A stretch of DNA of 64,000 bases from JBHPHA01 sp042569905 (GCA_042569905.1 JBHPHA010000003.1:1-64000), one strand, 5' to 3'; shown: positions 25,754-35,136, numbered from the stretch's first letter. The notes: generated from the letters alone by a model not told the origin. Translations and numbers: made by a program.

Positions 25754-26899
25754 TTAAAATGATTCATATACTCCTAATGTTTCTTTAGCCATTTTTTTCC
25801 AGCTATACAATTTCACTTGCTTTGCACCTTTATATATTAAGTCATTTCTAAGATCACTATTGCTATTTAACTTTGAAATAGCGCTTGCGATACTACCTTC
25901 ATCTTCCCCATTAAAATAATAAGCACCATCTCCCAAAATTTCTTTCATACATGCATGATCAGAACAAGTTACGGGAACGTTTCTACTCATCGCTTCAAGC
26001 GGAGGCAAACCAAATCCCTCATATAAAGAAGGAAAAACATATATCTTTGAGTTTCTATACACAATATCCAAATCATCATCACTCACAAAATCAGTAAAAA
26101 TAATATTCTTAGAACCTAATTCCTTTACTGATCCTTTTAATTTTTTATAAAAAAAATCCTCCCTACCAACAAGAACTAATTTGAGACTATTTTCTTTTTT
26201 TTCAAGAGCACTAAAAGCCTGTATCAATCTATCTAGATTTTTATGAGGATATGCATTCCCAACATACAACGCATACGGCTTTATTATACCATATTTTTTC
26301 ATTATTAAAAAATCTTTCTCACCATCCTCTGCATCTTCCCCACTCACATCACAAGCCTCCAATGTAACCTCAATTTTATTATCAATCCCACTGTAATGCT
26401 CGCACAAATCCATTTTTGTGAACTCAGAAACTGTGATAATCTTTTTAGACCTCTTCACTCCCATCCCAATCACTAGCCTATACGCCCAAAACTTCAGCCA
26501 ATAAAATATAGGACTCAATGTTGTGCCACGCACTGTTGGAAAATTGAGTAAAATCAAGTCATGAATAGTTATTACGAAAGGCCTGAAGTAAAAAATTGGA
26601 ACATTAAAATGAGGAAAATGCACAAGATCCAAGTTATATTTATTCAACAGTCTTGGCATATTAAGCTGCTCTGAAAAAGTATACCAGCGATAGTCAGCTA
26701 GTACCTTATGAAAGTTATCATTCTTTGGCTGATACTCATCAAAATTAGCTTTTCTAAGAAAAATAAAATATTCCCTTTCACTTTGAGGGTTTTCGTTTTC
26801 GATTATTTCGAGTTTCTCAATTAATTTTTGAGTGTATCTACCCAATCCTTTTCCAAGAGATCCATAAAATCGAGCATCAATTCCAATTCTTTTTTTCAT
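25754..26899 (-). CDS. GT4 family glycosyltransferase
   Basis: A 381-aa GT-B enzyme. The N-terminal GIDARFYGSLGKGLGRYT loop is typical of the mannosyltransferase-like branch; ALYVGNAYPHKNLDRLI and EGFGLPPLEAMS form the donor site. It is upstream of the DUF4012 gene with a 32-bp gap, so the two are probably co-transcribed for surface glycan assembly. No Shine-Dalgarno. Substrate unknown. Confidence 0.92.
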   Translation of the reverse strand: MKKRIGIDARFYGSLGKGLGRYTQKLIEKLEIIENENPQSEREYFIFLRKANFDEYQPKNDNFHKVLADYRWYTFSEQLNMPRLLNKYNLDLVHFPHFNVPIFYFRPFVITIHDLILLNFPTVRGTTLSPIFYWLKFWAYRLVIGMGVKRSKKIITVSEFTKMDLCEHYSGIDNKIEVTLEACDVSGEDAEDGEKDFLIMKKYGIIKPYALYVGNAYPHKNLDRLIQAFSALEKKENSLKLVLVGREDFFYKKLKGSVKELGSKNIIFTDFVSDDDLDIVYRNSKIYVFPSLYEGFGLPPLEAMSRNVPVTCSDHACMKEILGDGAYYFNGEDEGSIASAISKLNSNSDLRNDLIYKGAKQVKLYSWKKMAKETLGVYESF

Positions 26900-26953
26900 A
26901 CAACAATTATACCATAGTGGGAATTGAAATGTGAACTAGATATTAGGGAATAC

Positions 26954-26989
26954 AAAAAAGCAGCTTCTTATTTTAAAGAAACTGCTTGT
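26954..26989 (-). terminator. Terminator after the 27011 gene
   Basis: AAGCAG.TTCTT / AAGAA.CTGCTT hairpin with T6 on the minus strand. Confidence 0.8.
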
Positions 26990-27010
26990 ATAAACAAACA
27001 TCTTAATAAT

Positions 27011-27589
27011 CTAGATAAATTCTACCTTTTGAATTTCTTCAAGAATTTTAAAACTATCATCAGTAAAGAATTCTTGAATCTCTTCCTCCGTAGCGGGTCG
27101 AATAGCTTTTTTCTTGATTCCAGTTGGCCATTCAAATGTCACAATGTACCCAGCATCATCCTTCTCGCCAAAGAAAAAGTTACTATGGCCATCAGAATTC
27201 TCAATCAGCAGGATTGATTTATCTACATAATGAGAATCATGCCAAATTTTTGAATCATCTTCACGCTGTACAAATAAAACATTAGTCGTGATTCGTATCT
27301 CAGACTCTTCAATTAGAGCCTTCTCACATTCCCCATTAGCCCTAAATAGCATATCGGCAATTACCACTAAACCTTTCTTTAGATCTGTAACACCTTGATC
27401 CTCTCTTAATCGAACTCCGCCTAACGCTTTTGCGATTTTATGCACACCATGAAAGCGTGAAACAGTACTCGCATCAGAGTACCCGTTCTTATTTGCCCAG
27501 CACGTGGTTGCGGCTATTACTTTTGCAATGAAATCCGCTTTTTTCACTTGACGTCTCTTTTTCTTCTTTTCTATTAGACTAGCCCACAT
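27011..27589 (-). CDS. Orphan soluble protein (192 aa)
   Basis: Starts MWASLIEKKKKRRQVKKADF, then a mixed alpha/beta protein with Trp/Cys near residue 33. No known motif. GAGGAG precedes ATG 27589. It is the third gene of a run 28555-28184-27589; the 70-bp gap from 28184 has no obvious promoter, so it is probably one operon ending at 26954. Function unknown. Confidence 0.7.
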   Translation of the reverse strand: MWASLIEKKKKRRQVKKADFIAKVIAATTCWANKNGYSDASTVSRFHGVHKIAKALGGVRLREDQGVTDLKKGLVVIADMLFRANGECEKALIEESEIRITTNVLFVQREDDSKIWHDSHYVDKSILLIENSDGHSNFFFGEKDDAGYIVTFEWPTGIKKKAIRPATEEEIQEFFTDDSFKILEEIQKVEFI

Positions 27590-27659
27590 AACAACACTCC
27601 TCTATGGTATTGAATTCAGTCTACCCCTAAGTTGGTAGCCTTTTGTTTCATGTTCAGTA

Positions 27660-28184
27660 TTAATGCTGCAAACTCTTTCTAAGCTTAATTAGCGTATTTA
27701 AGGAATTTTCACACTGACTTAGCATTTCCGCCAATCCACCTTCTACTATTACACTTGTAGTGATGTTATGATCAGCAATTGCATTAATCTCAGCAATTTC
27801 CTTACTGAGCGTTGCGATATAGGCTCTCACAGCGGCTACTTGTTCTTGATGATCCTCTTCTATGCAAAGAAGACCACTTACACTAGTTAAAGTGCCTACT
27901 CCAAAGTCACTTCTATCGACATAGTTCTTTTCGAGAAAATCTTTAACGGTGCGAAGTTCTTGAATTTCAGCTACCTCATTAGTATCCCAACTAATAATCT
28001 TATCCAGAACTTTTCGAACATAATAGGTCCGAATTTCTTTCAGTCTTTTACAAATCCCCTGGACCGACATCAAGCCTTTTACGGAACTATTTAACAAAAT
28101 ATACGCACAGTACTCTGCGTTCATAATGTCAATTCCTTCCGAAAAAAGCTCCTGTTGTATAGCTAAGATTTCTTCCCTATTCAC
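27660..28184 (-). CDS. Orphan helical protein (174 aa)
   Basis: Predominantly helical with ICKRLKEIRTYYVRKVLDK and a C-terminal ENSLNTLIKLRKSLQH. The GTG start overlaps the stop of the upstream membrane gene by 4 nt (GTGA) and has AAGGGGGTG upstream, so translation is coupled. No recognised domain. Confidence 0.7.
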   Translation of the reverse strand: MNREEILAIQQELFSEGIDIMNAEYCAYILLNSSVKGLMSVQGICKRLKEIRTYYVRKVLDKIISWDTNEVAEIQELRTVKDFLEKNYVDRSDFGVGTLTSVSGLLCIEEDHQEQVAAVRAYIATLSKEIAEINAIADHNITTSVIVEGGLAEMLSQCENSLNTLIKLRKSLQH

Positions 28185-28555
28185 AACAACACCCCCTTGC
28201 TTATGATTTCCATAGTAATCGTAGAAAAAACTCCGCTTCCAAAATAGATGGCGAAACCCACCATGGTTGACCGAAAAAATCTCTTCTCTAGATTTATTTT
28301 TACAATAAAAAATATAAAGCTAATAAAAATCGTAACGAATACTGCGTAATTTAAATATAAGAACCAACTTTCTAATTCCACCTTCCAATATCCATAAATG
28401 AACATATTGGAGACAGAGATAGCCATTGCTACACCCGAATAGTAGCAAAGCTTCTTTACAAAGCTTGTGTCATTTTTTTTAAATTTATACCGCGTTATCA
28501 TCAAGACACCTACTATAATTACCATAAAAGTTAGCGCTTCCAATAATCCAGCCAT
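28181..28555 (-). CDS. Orphan membrane protein (124 aa)
   Basis: Four probable TM helices (about residues 3-20, 35-55, 65-85 and 98-118), with few charged residues between them. AAAAGGAGTGTGTT precedes ATG 28555; consensus promoter at 28613-28641. First gene of a three-gene unit with two soluble orphans, which may be its cytosolic partners. Function unknown. Confidence 0.7.
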   Translation of the reverse strand: MAGLLEALTFMVIIVGVLMITRYKFKKNDTSFVKKLCYYSGVAMAISVSNMFIYGYWKVELESWFLYLNYAVFVTIFISFIFFIVKINLEKRFFRSTMVGFAIYFGSGVFSTITMEIISKGVLL

Positions 28556-28612
28556 AACACACTCCTTTTGATTGTTAAAGTTCTATTTTTTCACTTCTTT
28601 AAGTGACTATGA

Positions 28613-28641
28613 ATTATACTCCAAAATGTAAAATATGTCAA
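28613..28641 (-). promoter_or_regulatory. Promoter for the 28555-27011 operon
   Basis: Minus strand TTGACA (28641-28636), 17 bp, TATAAT (28618-28613): perfect consensus boxes. Confidence 0.88.
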
Positions 28642-28647
28642 CTCCCA

Positions 28648-28676
28648 TTGACTTTCTACTACTTTATTGCTAAGTT
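28648..28676 (+). promoter_or_regulatory. Divergent promoter for the 28749 gene
   Basis: TTGACT (28648-28653), 17 bp, TAAGTT (28671-28676). A TATACT at 28714 with a poor -35 is an alternative. Confidence 0.45.
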
Positions 28677-28748
28677 TAAATGTTAGTGAAAAATTAAGAC
28701 TCTTCAAATTCAGTATACTCTAGAAAAAAGTAAAAAAGGAGTGTTTTG

Positions 28749-28928
28749 ATGGTTAAAGAATATTTAAGAGAGGACGCAAGAAGTGTTACCCTCTTTGTCA
28801 ATATTTGCACGCAATGCAAGGAAGGATCTATGGTAATATACTATTGGGATAATAATTTATCCCGGGGATATTATCGAGGGTGTACCAATGAGAATTGTTG
28901 TCTTGATACACTACTTTCAAAAAAATAA
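28749..28928 (+). CDS. Small Cys-containing orphan (59 aa)
   Basis: Two cysteine pairs, CTQC (about residues 20-23) and CTNENCC (about 43-49), suggest a single zinc ribbon. AAAAAAGGAGTG precedes ATG 28749. A hairpin terminator follows. It is the only plus-strand gene between two minus-strand units, with a divergent promoter beside that of 28555. Function unknown; possibly nucleic-acid binding. Confidence 0.6.
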   Translation: MVKEYLREDARSVTLFVNICTQCKEGSMVIYYWDNNLSRGYYRGCTNENCCLDTLLSKK

Positions 28929-28944
28929 CTATTTTCCCAAATTT

Positions 28945-28981
28945 AAAAGCCCTAGAGAAATTATTCTCTGGGCTTTATTTA
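28945..28981. terminator. Bidirectional terminator
   Basis: AAAGCCC.AGAGAA / TTCTCT.GGGCTTT hairpin between the converging genes 28749 and 28992. Confidence 0.82.
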
Positions 28982-28991
28982 TTTTCTATAC

Positions 28992-31085
28992 TTACTTACG
29001 ACCTTTCTTGTTGATTTTCTTTAAAAGAGTATCAATACCTTTCTCTCTTCTCAGGTCCTGCATCGCTCCATCATTAATCCCCGCATGGAGTACATGATGT
29101 TTATCAGCATAAATACAATCTGCACTTAAATTATCCCTAGCATATTCAGCCAAAGACATTATTTGAGTGCTGAATAAAACACTGACACCAGCATTGCTAA
29201 GAGCTGTTAGAAGATCGACTCCGAGTTTAAATCCGGAGGACTCTTGAGTCCCAAGTCCGATTTCATCAATAACAAAGACTATATTTTTGCCTTCGTATTT
29301 TTGAGCCACCTCCAAGATGTTCTTCATCTTATCAAGGATTAATTGACTCGTTGACCCAGCGCCTCTCTCAACAAATACCATTCCTAACGCCTTTTTAATA
29401 TTAAGCCGAAAGGTTGTTCCAAAAACAGGCAATCCACTTTGAGCTAAAAAGACATTATCAGTAACAGAAAGACTACTTACCGTCTTCCCTCCTCCATGCC
29501 TACCAGTCAGGCATAGCATCTGACCATTTAAATCAGGGAGTCCTTTTATTGCTTTCACCTCTTCAATGTCATCACGACCCAGCAAGTGAACTGGGTAAAT
29601 CTCTCCAAAGCTGACCACGTGATGATGATCTCCATCAAGAATTTCTGGAAAGCAGAGATTGATTCCCAATTCTTCCGACTTGCGCTTAATGCACAGTGCT
29701 AGAGTTGCAACTTCACGCAACTTATCCATGTGACTGGAAAAAAAATCTCTATGAAACTTAATTGCCTCATGTGTTGGACTCAGCTCTTGACTTGCATAAA
29801 AATTTTCAAGAGAAAACCATTTATGCTCTTCATCAGTATATGGAGATGGGAATTTGTGTGAACTTAAGAAAAAATCAGGAAAATTCTCACTGATTTGATG
29901 CTCAACATTAGAAATCTGCATCCTCCTTCTGTGTTCAGAAAACTCACTTTGCAATACTCCGCGAGCTGCACGAATGCTTTTCAGCATCTCAAGGCTGTAT
30001 CCCGCATGTTCCTCAAAATAGAACTTGTCACCTTTGTCTACTGTTGACTTTACGCTAGGGTCAAATCCAAGAATTTTGAGAATAAGACCCTTATCTGAAT
30101 ATGAAAAATATACCCGCAATGACCCTCCAGAAAAGTAATTTGAGTCAAGCTTCAGTTTGTTAATCAATTTCACTAGAGAGCTAGCTATATCACGCTTCAA
30201 GCCATCAGTCATATTATTAATAACCATGTCCCGATAGGCTTTTTGCCGCTCTTTCTCATTTAAGTCATCGATTGATTTCTTCTTATAGATACCAAATCCT
30301 ACCCAATTCAGGATGTTCCATTTATTGTACACCCATGGCGGATATGGATGACGCCTAGCATCAGATAATGCAAATGAATGCATTTTATGTCCGTGGACAT
30401 GAGTAGAAAGCTTACTTCGATTAGATTCCATTTCCACCGCTTCGACCCGATACTGATACTGATACTCTTCTACATCTGCGCAATCTGCATCTTCAGACTT
30501 AGTATCAACTTTCTCGTCCTTAGGATTATGAACCGCCACAGGATTAAGAAAAACATCCGCCGAAACCACTCCTTCTATTACCGCGATAGTCTCAACTCTT
30601 TCAGAGATAATGGCGGCCATCTCTTTTTCTTTCTCCTCCAAGGGTAAACTTGACTTTAGAATACTTACCAAATCGTTTAATCGCTGAGATTTACTTCCGG
30701 CACATGCCGAAATAAAATCACGCACGGTTTTCCAATAGGGATTATGATCTTGTATTGGGTCAAAAAAATTGAGAAACTTATTTTTTTCATCAGGAATTTG
30801 ACTTGCAACACTCTTATAGATAACGTGCTGCATTGCCTCGGGATTTTCAATAAAAAAACGAACTAGGTCCTGACGACCCTTTATTTCGTCTTTGTCACAA
30901 ATCCCAAATGTATCTCTAAGATTATGACTAGCAACACCAAGTCCGCTCAAGATGTCCTCTTCAGTGAAATCACCCTTATTGATTATTTCCAACTTTTCGG
31001 ATTCCTTAAGATCTTTATTCCACAATAAAACATCTGGATAATCCACACCAAAAAAACTGTTTTTTTTCAAAACTTTTTTCTTCAT
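28992..31085 (-). CDS. Divergent MutS-family ATPase
   Basis: A 697-aa protein. The C-terminal about 190 residues match the MutS ATPase domain: Walker A GRHGGGKT (528-535) after LCLTG, an ERGAGSTSQLILDKMKNIL segment like the MutS ST motif, Walker B/signature VIDEIGLGT (605-613), then VLFSTQIMSLAEYA like the MutS TH(Y/F)..L region. The N-terminal about 500 residues do not show the mismatch-reading FxE domain; they have a charged linker (about 185-240) and helical parts that could be lever/clamp-like. AAAAGGAG precedes ATG 31085. It sits among orphan genes rather than with mutL. It may act in DNA repair, recombination or anti-mobile defence; unknown. Confidence 0.75.
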   Translation of the reverse strand: MKKKVLKKNSFFGVDYPDVLLWNKDLKESEKLEIINKGDFTEEDILSGLGVASHNLRDTFGICDKDEIKGRQDLVRFFIENPEAMQHVIYKSVASQIPDEKNKFLNFFDPIQDHNPYWKTVRDFISACAGSKSQRLNDLVSILKSSLPLEEKEKEMAAIISERVETIAVIEGVVSADVFLNPVAVHNPKDEKVDTKSEDADCADVEEYQYQYRVEAVEMESNRSKLSTHVHGHKMHSFALSDARRHPYPPWVYNKWNILNWVGFGIYKKKSIDDLNEKERQKAYRDMVINNMTDGLKRDIASSLVKLINKLKLDSNYFSGGSLRVYFSYSDKGLILKILGFDPSVKSTVDKGDKFYFEEHAGYSLEMLKSIRAARGVLQSEFSEHRRRMQISNVEHQISENFPDFFLSSHKFPSPYTDEEHKWFSLENFYASQELSPTHEAIKFHRDFFSSHMDKLREVATLALCIKRKSEELGINLCFPEILDGDHHHVVSFGEIYPVHLLGRDDIEEVKAIKGLPDLNGQMLCLTGRHGGGKTVSSLSVTDNVFLAQSGLPVFGTTFRLNIKKALGMVFVERGAGSTSQLILDKMKNILEVAQKYEGKNIVFVIDEIGLGTQESSGFKLGVDLLTALSNAGVSVLFSTQIMSLAEYARDNLSADCIYADKHHVLHAGINDGAMQDLRREKGIDTLLKKINKKGRK

Positions 31086-31190
31086 TACAGCAGTCTCCTT
31101 TTAACTATTTTGATTGTTAAAAAACTCCTTGATACACTTTAGTATCATATTAACCTACCTCTTTGTGGATATTTTGTCAATAGGAATTAA

Positions 31191-31221
31191 AAAAAGAGTG
31201 CAGATTTTTATCTACACTCTT
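31191..31221 (-). terminator. Terminator after the GluR0-like gene
   Basis: AGAGTGTAGAT / ATCTGCACTCT hairpin, T-run on the minus strand. Confidence 0.85.
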
Positions 31222-31251
31222 ACAAATAGCCAATATAGTTATACTGGTTAC

Positions 31252-32319
31252 TTAAAAATATTTATTATATAAGCTCTCCTTGATTTCAGGATTTTTCACA
31301 ATAATGCGATTAACTTTTTCCCGCAATTCGCTACCTTCGGGAAAGGCAAATGCATAGTTGTGCTTGTGAAATACTTTATTAGAAACAACTAATCCAGAAT
31401 CTGGATTATCCTTAATATAGCTCAGAAGTCCCGGTAAGTCATATATTACAACATCAATATCATCATCCTTGAGGCTTTTATATGCTGCTTCGATAGTTGG
31501 GAATACTTTTGGCCTAATTCCTGCTTCCACCAAGGTGTCACTAGAAAAACCTACTTTTGTGCCGACCCTCAGCTCTTTGAGATCAGAATAGCTAGAAATA
31601 TTGAATTTGACATTATCTGCAGAGAGATCTGAAGATATTTGCCCAATTGACAGGCCACAAAGACTTAATCCAATAGGAATTATAAAGATAGCTGTAAATT
31701 GTCTCCCTAAAAATGTCTTTGGAATAACCCCTCCATATCCAACAGTAGATCCAGTAACTTCAATGAACCAGATTGAATCAAACATAGCCAACCAGATGCC
31801 GAGTCCGTGCAAAACACCACCTCTTCTTCTTTCAAGAAAAAATATAACGCTCGCTGAAAAAAGAAGAAATATCAAAAATGTTTTAAATGTTTTTATTGTC
31901 CTCTTACTGAAACTAGGGAGGATGTTATCATTCTCGCCCATCATACTTCCCAATCCTGCCTCAAATGTCGGATGACTAAAATCAACTCGCTCCTCGCGAT
32001 CACCAGCAACTGAAATTCCGCCTATCGCCACATCGCATTCTTTGCGCTCAAGACAAGTAATTTTCTCCTCAACACTGCTTAGTATCTTATATGAGACATT
32101 AGAAATTCCCATCTTCTCAGCTGCCTCATTCCAATACTCAACTGAATAACCTCCAGCTACAAAAGCTACTTCTCCATCCTTGACATAAATCTTGACAAAC
32201 GGATAGTAGTGACTAACACCCACAACAATAGCTTCATCGTTATTATCTTGCTGAGCAAGCGCTATCATCGGACTAGCTAAGAATAAAATTATCAGTAGAA
32301 CTTTAACATAAAATTTCAT
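31252..32319 (-). CDS. GluR0-like ligand-gated potassium channel
   Basis: A 355-aa protein with the order of prokaryotic ionotropic glutamate receptors: signal peptide (1-22, ..MIALAQ), solute-binding lobe S1 (about 30-135), TM1 (about 145-162), re-entrant pore with the K+ filter TVGYG (192-196), TM2 (about 205-228) and lobe S2 (about 235-350). S1 has GISVAGDREERVDFSHP, typical of family 3 periplasmic amino-acid binding proteins. It should gate K+ in response to an extracellular small ligand, probably an amino acid. AGAGGAG precedes the ATG. Bordered by orphan genes. Confidence 0.88.
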   Translation of the reverse strand: MKFYVKVLLIILFLASPMIALAQQDNNDEAIVVGVSHYYPFVKIYVKDGEVAFVAGGYSVEYWNEAAEKMGISNVSYKILSSVEEKITCLERKECDVAIGGISVAGDREERVDFSHPTFEAGLGSMMGENDNILPSFSKRTIKTFKTFLIFLLFSASVIFFLERRRGGVLHGLGIWLAMFDSIWFIEVTGSTVGYGGVIPKTFLGRQFTAIFIIPIGLSLCGLSIGQISSDLSADNVKFNISSYSDLKELRVGTKVGFSSDTLVEAGIRPKVFPTIEAAYKSLKDDDIDVVIYDLPGLLSYIKDNPDSGLVVSNKVFHKHNYAFAFPEGSELREKVNRIIVKNPEIKESLYNKYF

Positions 32320-32353
32320 TTTCTGCTCTCCTCTTTTCTTGATTTTTTATTAT

Positions 32354-32734
32354 TTACTCAACATGAAACCTTATTGTTTTGCTTCCAGCCGTCGCTTCTG
32401 TTCGAATGGTTCTTTGTAACGAAGGCTCGAACGTTTTTTCTAGCGTATTTCCATAAGCAAGTATCTTAGTAGCATAGATAACGCTAGCCAACCTATCAGC
32501 CTCTCTTTGCCCAAATGCATTTACTGAAAAAAATAATAAATCGCTGCTGCACGGACAATACTTATAGAAATAAAAGAATTCCTCGCGCGGTTTTTTATCT
32601 GCATTACGCACCTCAGGGTCCGAAATAAACGCCAACGCGTCACTCATCATCCCGCAATGCTTAAGCTCGCAAAAACCCCAACCCATAGCAAACATGCCTA
32701 CAATCATTACAAGCCTAGTCATTAAATCTTCCAT
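32354..32734 (-). CDS. Orphan exported or membrane protein (126 aa)
   Basis: An N-terminal hydrophobic segment (about 7-24) followed by a charged domain with several cysteines (ELKHCG, YKYCPCSSD). AAAAAGGAG precedes ATG 32734. It lies 34 bp upstream of the GluR0-like gene with no terminator between, so one promoter (32796-32824) probably serves both; it may be an accessory subunit. No recognised domain. Confidence 0.65.
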   Translation of the reverse strand: MEDLMTRLVMIVGMFAMGWGFCELKHCGMMSDALAFISDPEVRNADKKPREEFFYFYKYCPCSSDLLFFSVNAFGQREADRLASVIYATKILAYGNTLEKTFEPSLQRTIRTEATAGSKTIRFHVE

Positions 32735-32795
32735 CGATTTTCTCCTTTTTGATTATATTTTTGTTAAGTTACTATCTTGTCTAATTTGACTCTCA

Positions 32796-32824
32796 ATGTT
32801 ACTACATTTTCATAAAAATGTCAA
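32796..32824 (-). promoter_or_regulatory. Promoter for the 32734-31252 unit
   Basis: Minus strand TTGACA (32824-32819), 17 bp, TAACAT (32801-32796). Confidence 0.75.
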
Positions 32825-32913
32825 GGCAAAAACCAGTAATCACTGCCCGACCCCTCACATTTTTAGATTTCCCGCTTAAACCAAATAAGGAAAATGCAAA
32901 CTTGAGCATAAAC

Positions 32914-32950
32914 AAAAAAAGCACGAGGAAATCACCCCTTGCTTTTTTTA
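32914..32950 (-). terminator. Terminator of the 33057 gene
   Basis: AAGCAAGGGG.TGATTTCCTCGTGCTT imperfect hairpin with T7 on the minus strand. Confidence 0.6.
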
Positions 32951-33056
32951 TTTTATTATATATCAGCACCACCAATCAACTACTCAGATCCTCCTTTAGT
33001 ATAGAAATATCCTTCCATTTTGCCTTCTGGTTTCATGATTTTTTATTAAAATTAAA

Positions 33057-34145
33057 CTATTCAATAAATAATCCAGTGTCTGAATCCCAATCCTTATCAC
33101 AGTCTAGTCCAGTAGCCTCTAGGATTGTATCCCAACCGACAATGGCAACAGACTTGTCATCATCAACTGCAGCAAATAAACCTTCTGAGTACCCCCTAAG
33201 ACTGTCTTGGATTGAAGCAATTCCATCCGTATTTCCAACACCCTCTATTCTTAGAGTTCCCAGGTGCCTCCACTTTATTCTGTCAAAAAATTCAAAATCA
33301 GTTTCACTTCCTCTCTGGTCGGCCACAATAATAAATCCTCTTCCCTTATCTTTATCATTGCTATCTAAGCACTTATACATCGTAATCCCTTCTTCATCTC
33401 TATCAAAAACATCTTTTCTCCCAAAATAGTTCTTTCCTTTATATTTATATTTTCTGCCATCTGGTTTATAAGCATACACTCCGGGCTTTTTTGCATCTCC
33501 TCCATCCTCCTCAGGAATATAAACAGCTTTATGGTAACTATCCACCATAATTGTTTCCATACTCCTATTTGATGGATCGATTGTTTCTTCTAAGTCACCA
33601 GTTTCAGCGTCAAAAGCATATACATATTCATTATCCGTTACATAAACCCACACTTGATCCCGTCCTCTTCTCTTCCAATGATAGATATCAAGACTATTTT
33701 CTCCCTCTCCAATTATTCCACTTCCGAATCTTCTCAATTCTTCTTTTTCAGGTAATGAATATACGATAACTTCTCTATTTATTGAATCAGTTACAAAAAG
33801 TTCATCATTTTTCTGATCAACAGCCACACCATTTGGGCGACCATCAATTCTGATTGAACTCCTCTCATTTCCTTTAAAAGGATACCTCCAAACTTCTACT
33901 CTTTCATTCCCCTTAGCAGTCACAAACATCAAGGTCTTGTCGCGATTCTTATTCTCCCAAAAAGCAACTGAATCAATATTCCTACCCCTTCCGTCAAGCT
34001 TAAAATCCGGTGCTACTGTAACCATATCAAACTCCTTGAATCGCTTAGCTTCTGAGAAATATACTCCAAAAAATTGATATCCAAACAAGCTCAAAAAGAC
34101 TCCAGAAATTAAAGTAATTAGAATCGCTTTTTTATATTTTTTCAT
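33057..34145 (-). CDS. Membrane-anchored phytase-like/NHL beta-propeller
   Basis: One N-terminal TM anchor (residues 8-28) then a beta-propeller of about 330 aa. GRGRNIDSVAFW, IRIDGRPNGVAVDQ and DNEYVYAFDAETGDLEET resemble phytase-like and NHL propellers in extracellular enzymes and sugar-binding proteins. Many Asp residues suggest Ca2+ sites. No Shine-Dalgarno, so it looks core rather than cassette-borne, although it lies between accessory units. Substrate unknown; a phytase activity is not claimed. Confidence 0.7.
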   Translation of the reverse strand: MKKYKKAILITLISGVFLSLFGYQFFGVYFSEAKRFKEFDMVTVAPDFKLDGRGRNIDSVAFWENKNRDKTLMFVTAKGNERVEVWRYPFKGNERSSIRIDGRPNGVAVDQKNDELFVTDSINREVIVYSLPEKEELRRFGSGIIGEGENSLDIYHWKRRGRDQVWVYVTDNEYVYAFDAETGDLEETIDPSNRSMETIMVDSYHKAVYIPEEDGGDAKKPGVYAYKPDGRKYKYKGKNYFGRKDVFDRDEEGITMYKCLDSNDKDKGRGFIIVADQRGSETDFEFFDRIKWRHLGTLRIEGVGNTDGIASIQDSLRGYSEGLFAAVDDDKSVAIVGWDTILEATGLDCDKDWDSDTGLFIE

Positions 34146-34350
34146 ATTTATTTTTTCATTTCATTTATTACAAGTTTATAAATAAAAACCCAAAAACTAT
34201 TCGCTAGTTTTATGGGCATACAAAAGATATTCAATTATTCAGGATAGTAACGATCTCTAAGATTCCAACCAAATTTACCTCTAACATTACTATACCATAA
34301 AAATACGTTTACTCAAAAACGCGCCTTATCAGTATCAGTAGGCTTATCCT

Positions 34351-34388
34351 AAAAAATTAAAAATGACCTGCTGCTATTAGCAACAGGC
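34351..34388 (-). terminator. Terminator after the 34410 gene
   Basis: CCTGTTGCTA / TAGCAGCAGG hairpin, T-run on the minus strand. Confidence 0.82.
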
Positions 34389-34409
34389 CGCACTTCATCT
34401 CGAATAGCC

Positions 34410-34805
34410 CTATGGATCAACTACTTCAAGTATCTCGGTTATTTTAACCCTATCTGATTCATTTGGAAGATTATCGATCAAGAATATTTGTTCTTTCCCC
34501 ACATCATTCCTAAAGATTATATACCGATAAAATGAAATACTTTTTGGCAAGTATTTTTTCACTTGATAAGCCCTACTATCTGAACATCTGTCCAGGTATT
34601 CAGATCTCTTATCAATGCAAAATACAGCTTCCACGGGGATTTCAAACTCCCTCCAATTTCTAGGATTATTCATGTCTTGCATTGTTTTCATCACTTCATC
34701 CATGTTGCCGACTTCATCAATGTACATAAGCTTTTCCATCTTCTGAGCACAGCCCCAGAAACAGCAACAAAAAACAATCAACAAGAAAACTCCTACCTTT
34801 TTCAT
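34410..34805 (-). CDS. Putative small lipoprotein (131 aa)
   Basis: N-terminal MKKVGVFLLIVFCCCFWGC followed by AQ looks like a lipobox (FWGC, Cys19) after a hydrophobic stretch. The mature part is charged with one possible disulfide (CIDK...CSDS). AGAGGAGGG precedes the ATG. Own promoter (34889-34916) and terminator. No recognised family. Confidence 0.65.
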   Translation of the reverse strand: MKKVGVFLLIVFCCCFWGCAQKMEKLMYIDEVGNMDEVMKTMQDMNNPRNWREFEIPVEAVFCIDKRSEYLDRCSDSRAYQVKKYLPKSISFYRYIIFRNDVGKEQIFLIDNLPNESDRVKITEILEVVDP

Positions 34806-34888
34806 AAACCCTCCTCTTTTTAGTCTTCAATAAAATTGATAAACAAGTTCTAAATTCACAACAAACTGCGTCAAATTAATGACCATGT

Positions 34889-34916
34889 ATCCTACCACAT
34901 CTCCACACTAAGTCAA
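34889..34916 (-). promoter_or_regulatory. Promoter for the 34410 gene
   Basis: Minus strand TTGACT (34916-34911), 16 bp, TAGGAT (34894-34889). The flanking CAACTCTCAG...GAATTCTC resembles the flanks of the promoters at 36855 and 38440. Confidence 0.7.
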
Positions 34917-35065
34917 CTCTCAGCTAGAATTCTCCCCGCCCTTACTAAAAAATAATCCATAGTAACTATTTTTCTTTCGAAATTAAATATGTATTTAAAT
35001 ACCTATTTAATTCTAAAAATTCACAAAACAAAAAAGCACGTATCATTAGCACACCTCTTTGATAT

Positions 35066-35102
35066 CTTGCACGGACTTGTAGAGGAAGTCAGAACTGTTT
35101 TT
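35066..35102 (-). repeat. tRNA-Trp-end-like repeat R1
   Basis: Core CTTGCACGGACTTGTAGAGG then AAGTCAGAACTGTTTTT; the most divergent copy and without the shared hairpin. Left boundary of the array. Confidence 0.7.
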
Positions 35103-35136
35103 GAAAATAATCTAAATTTAAATAACTATTAGTCCT

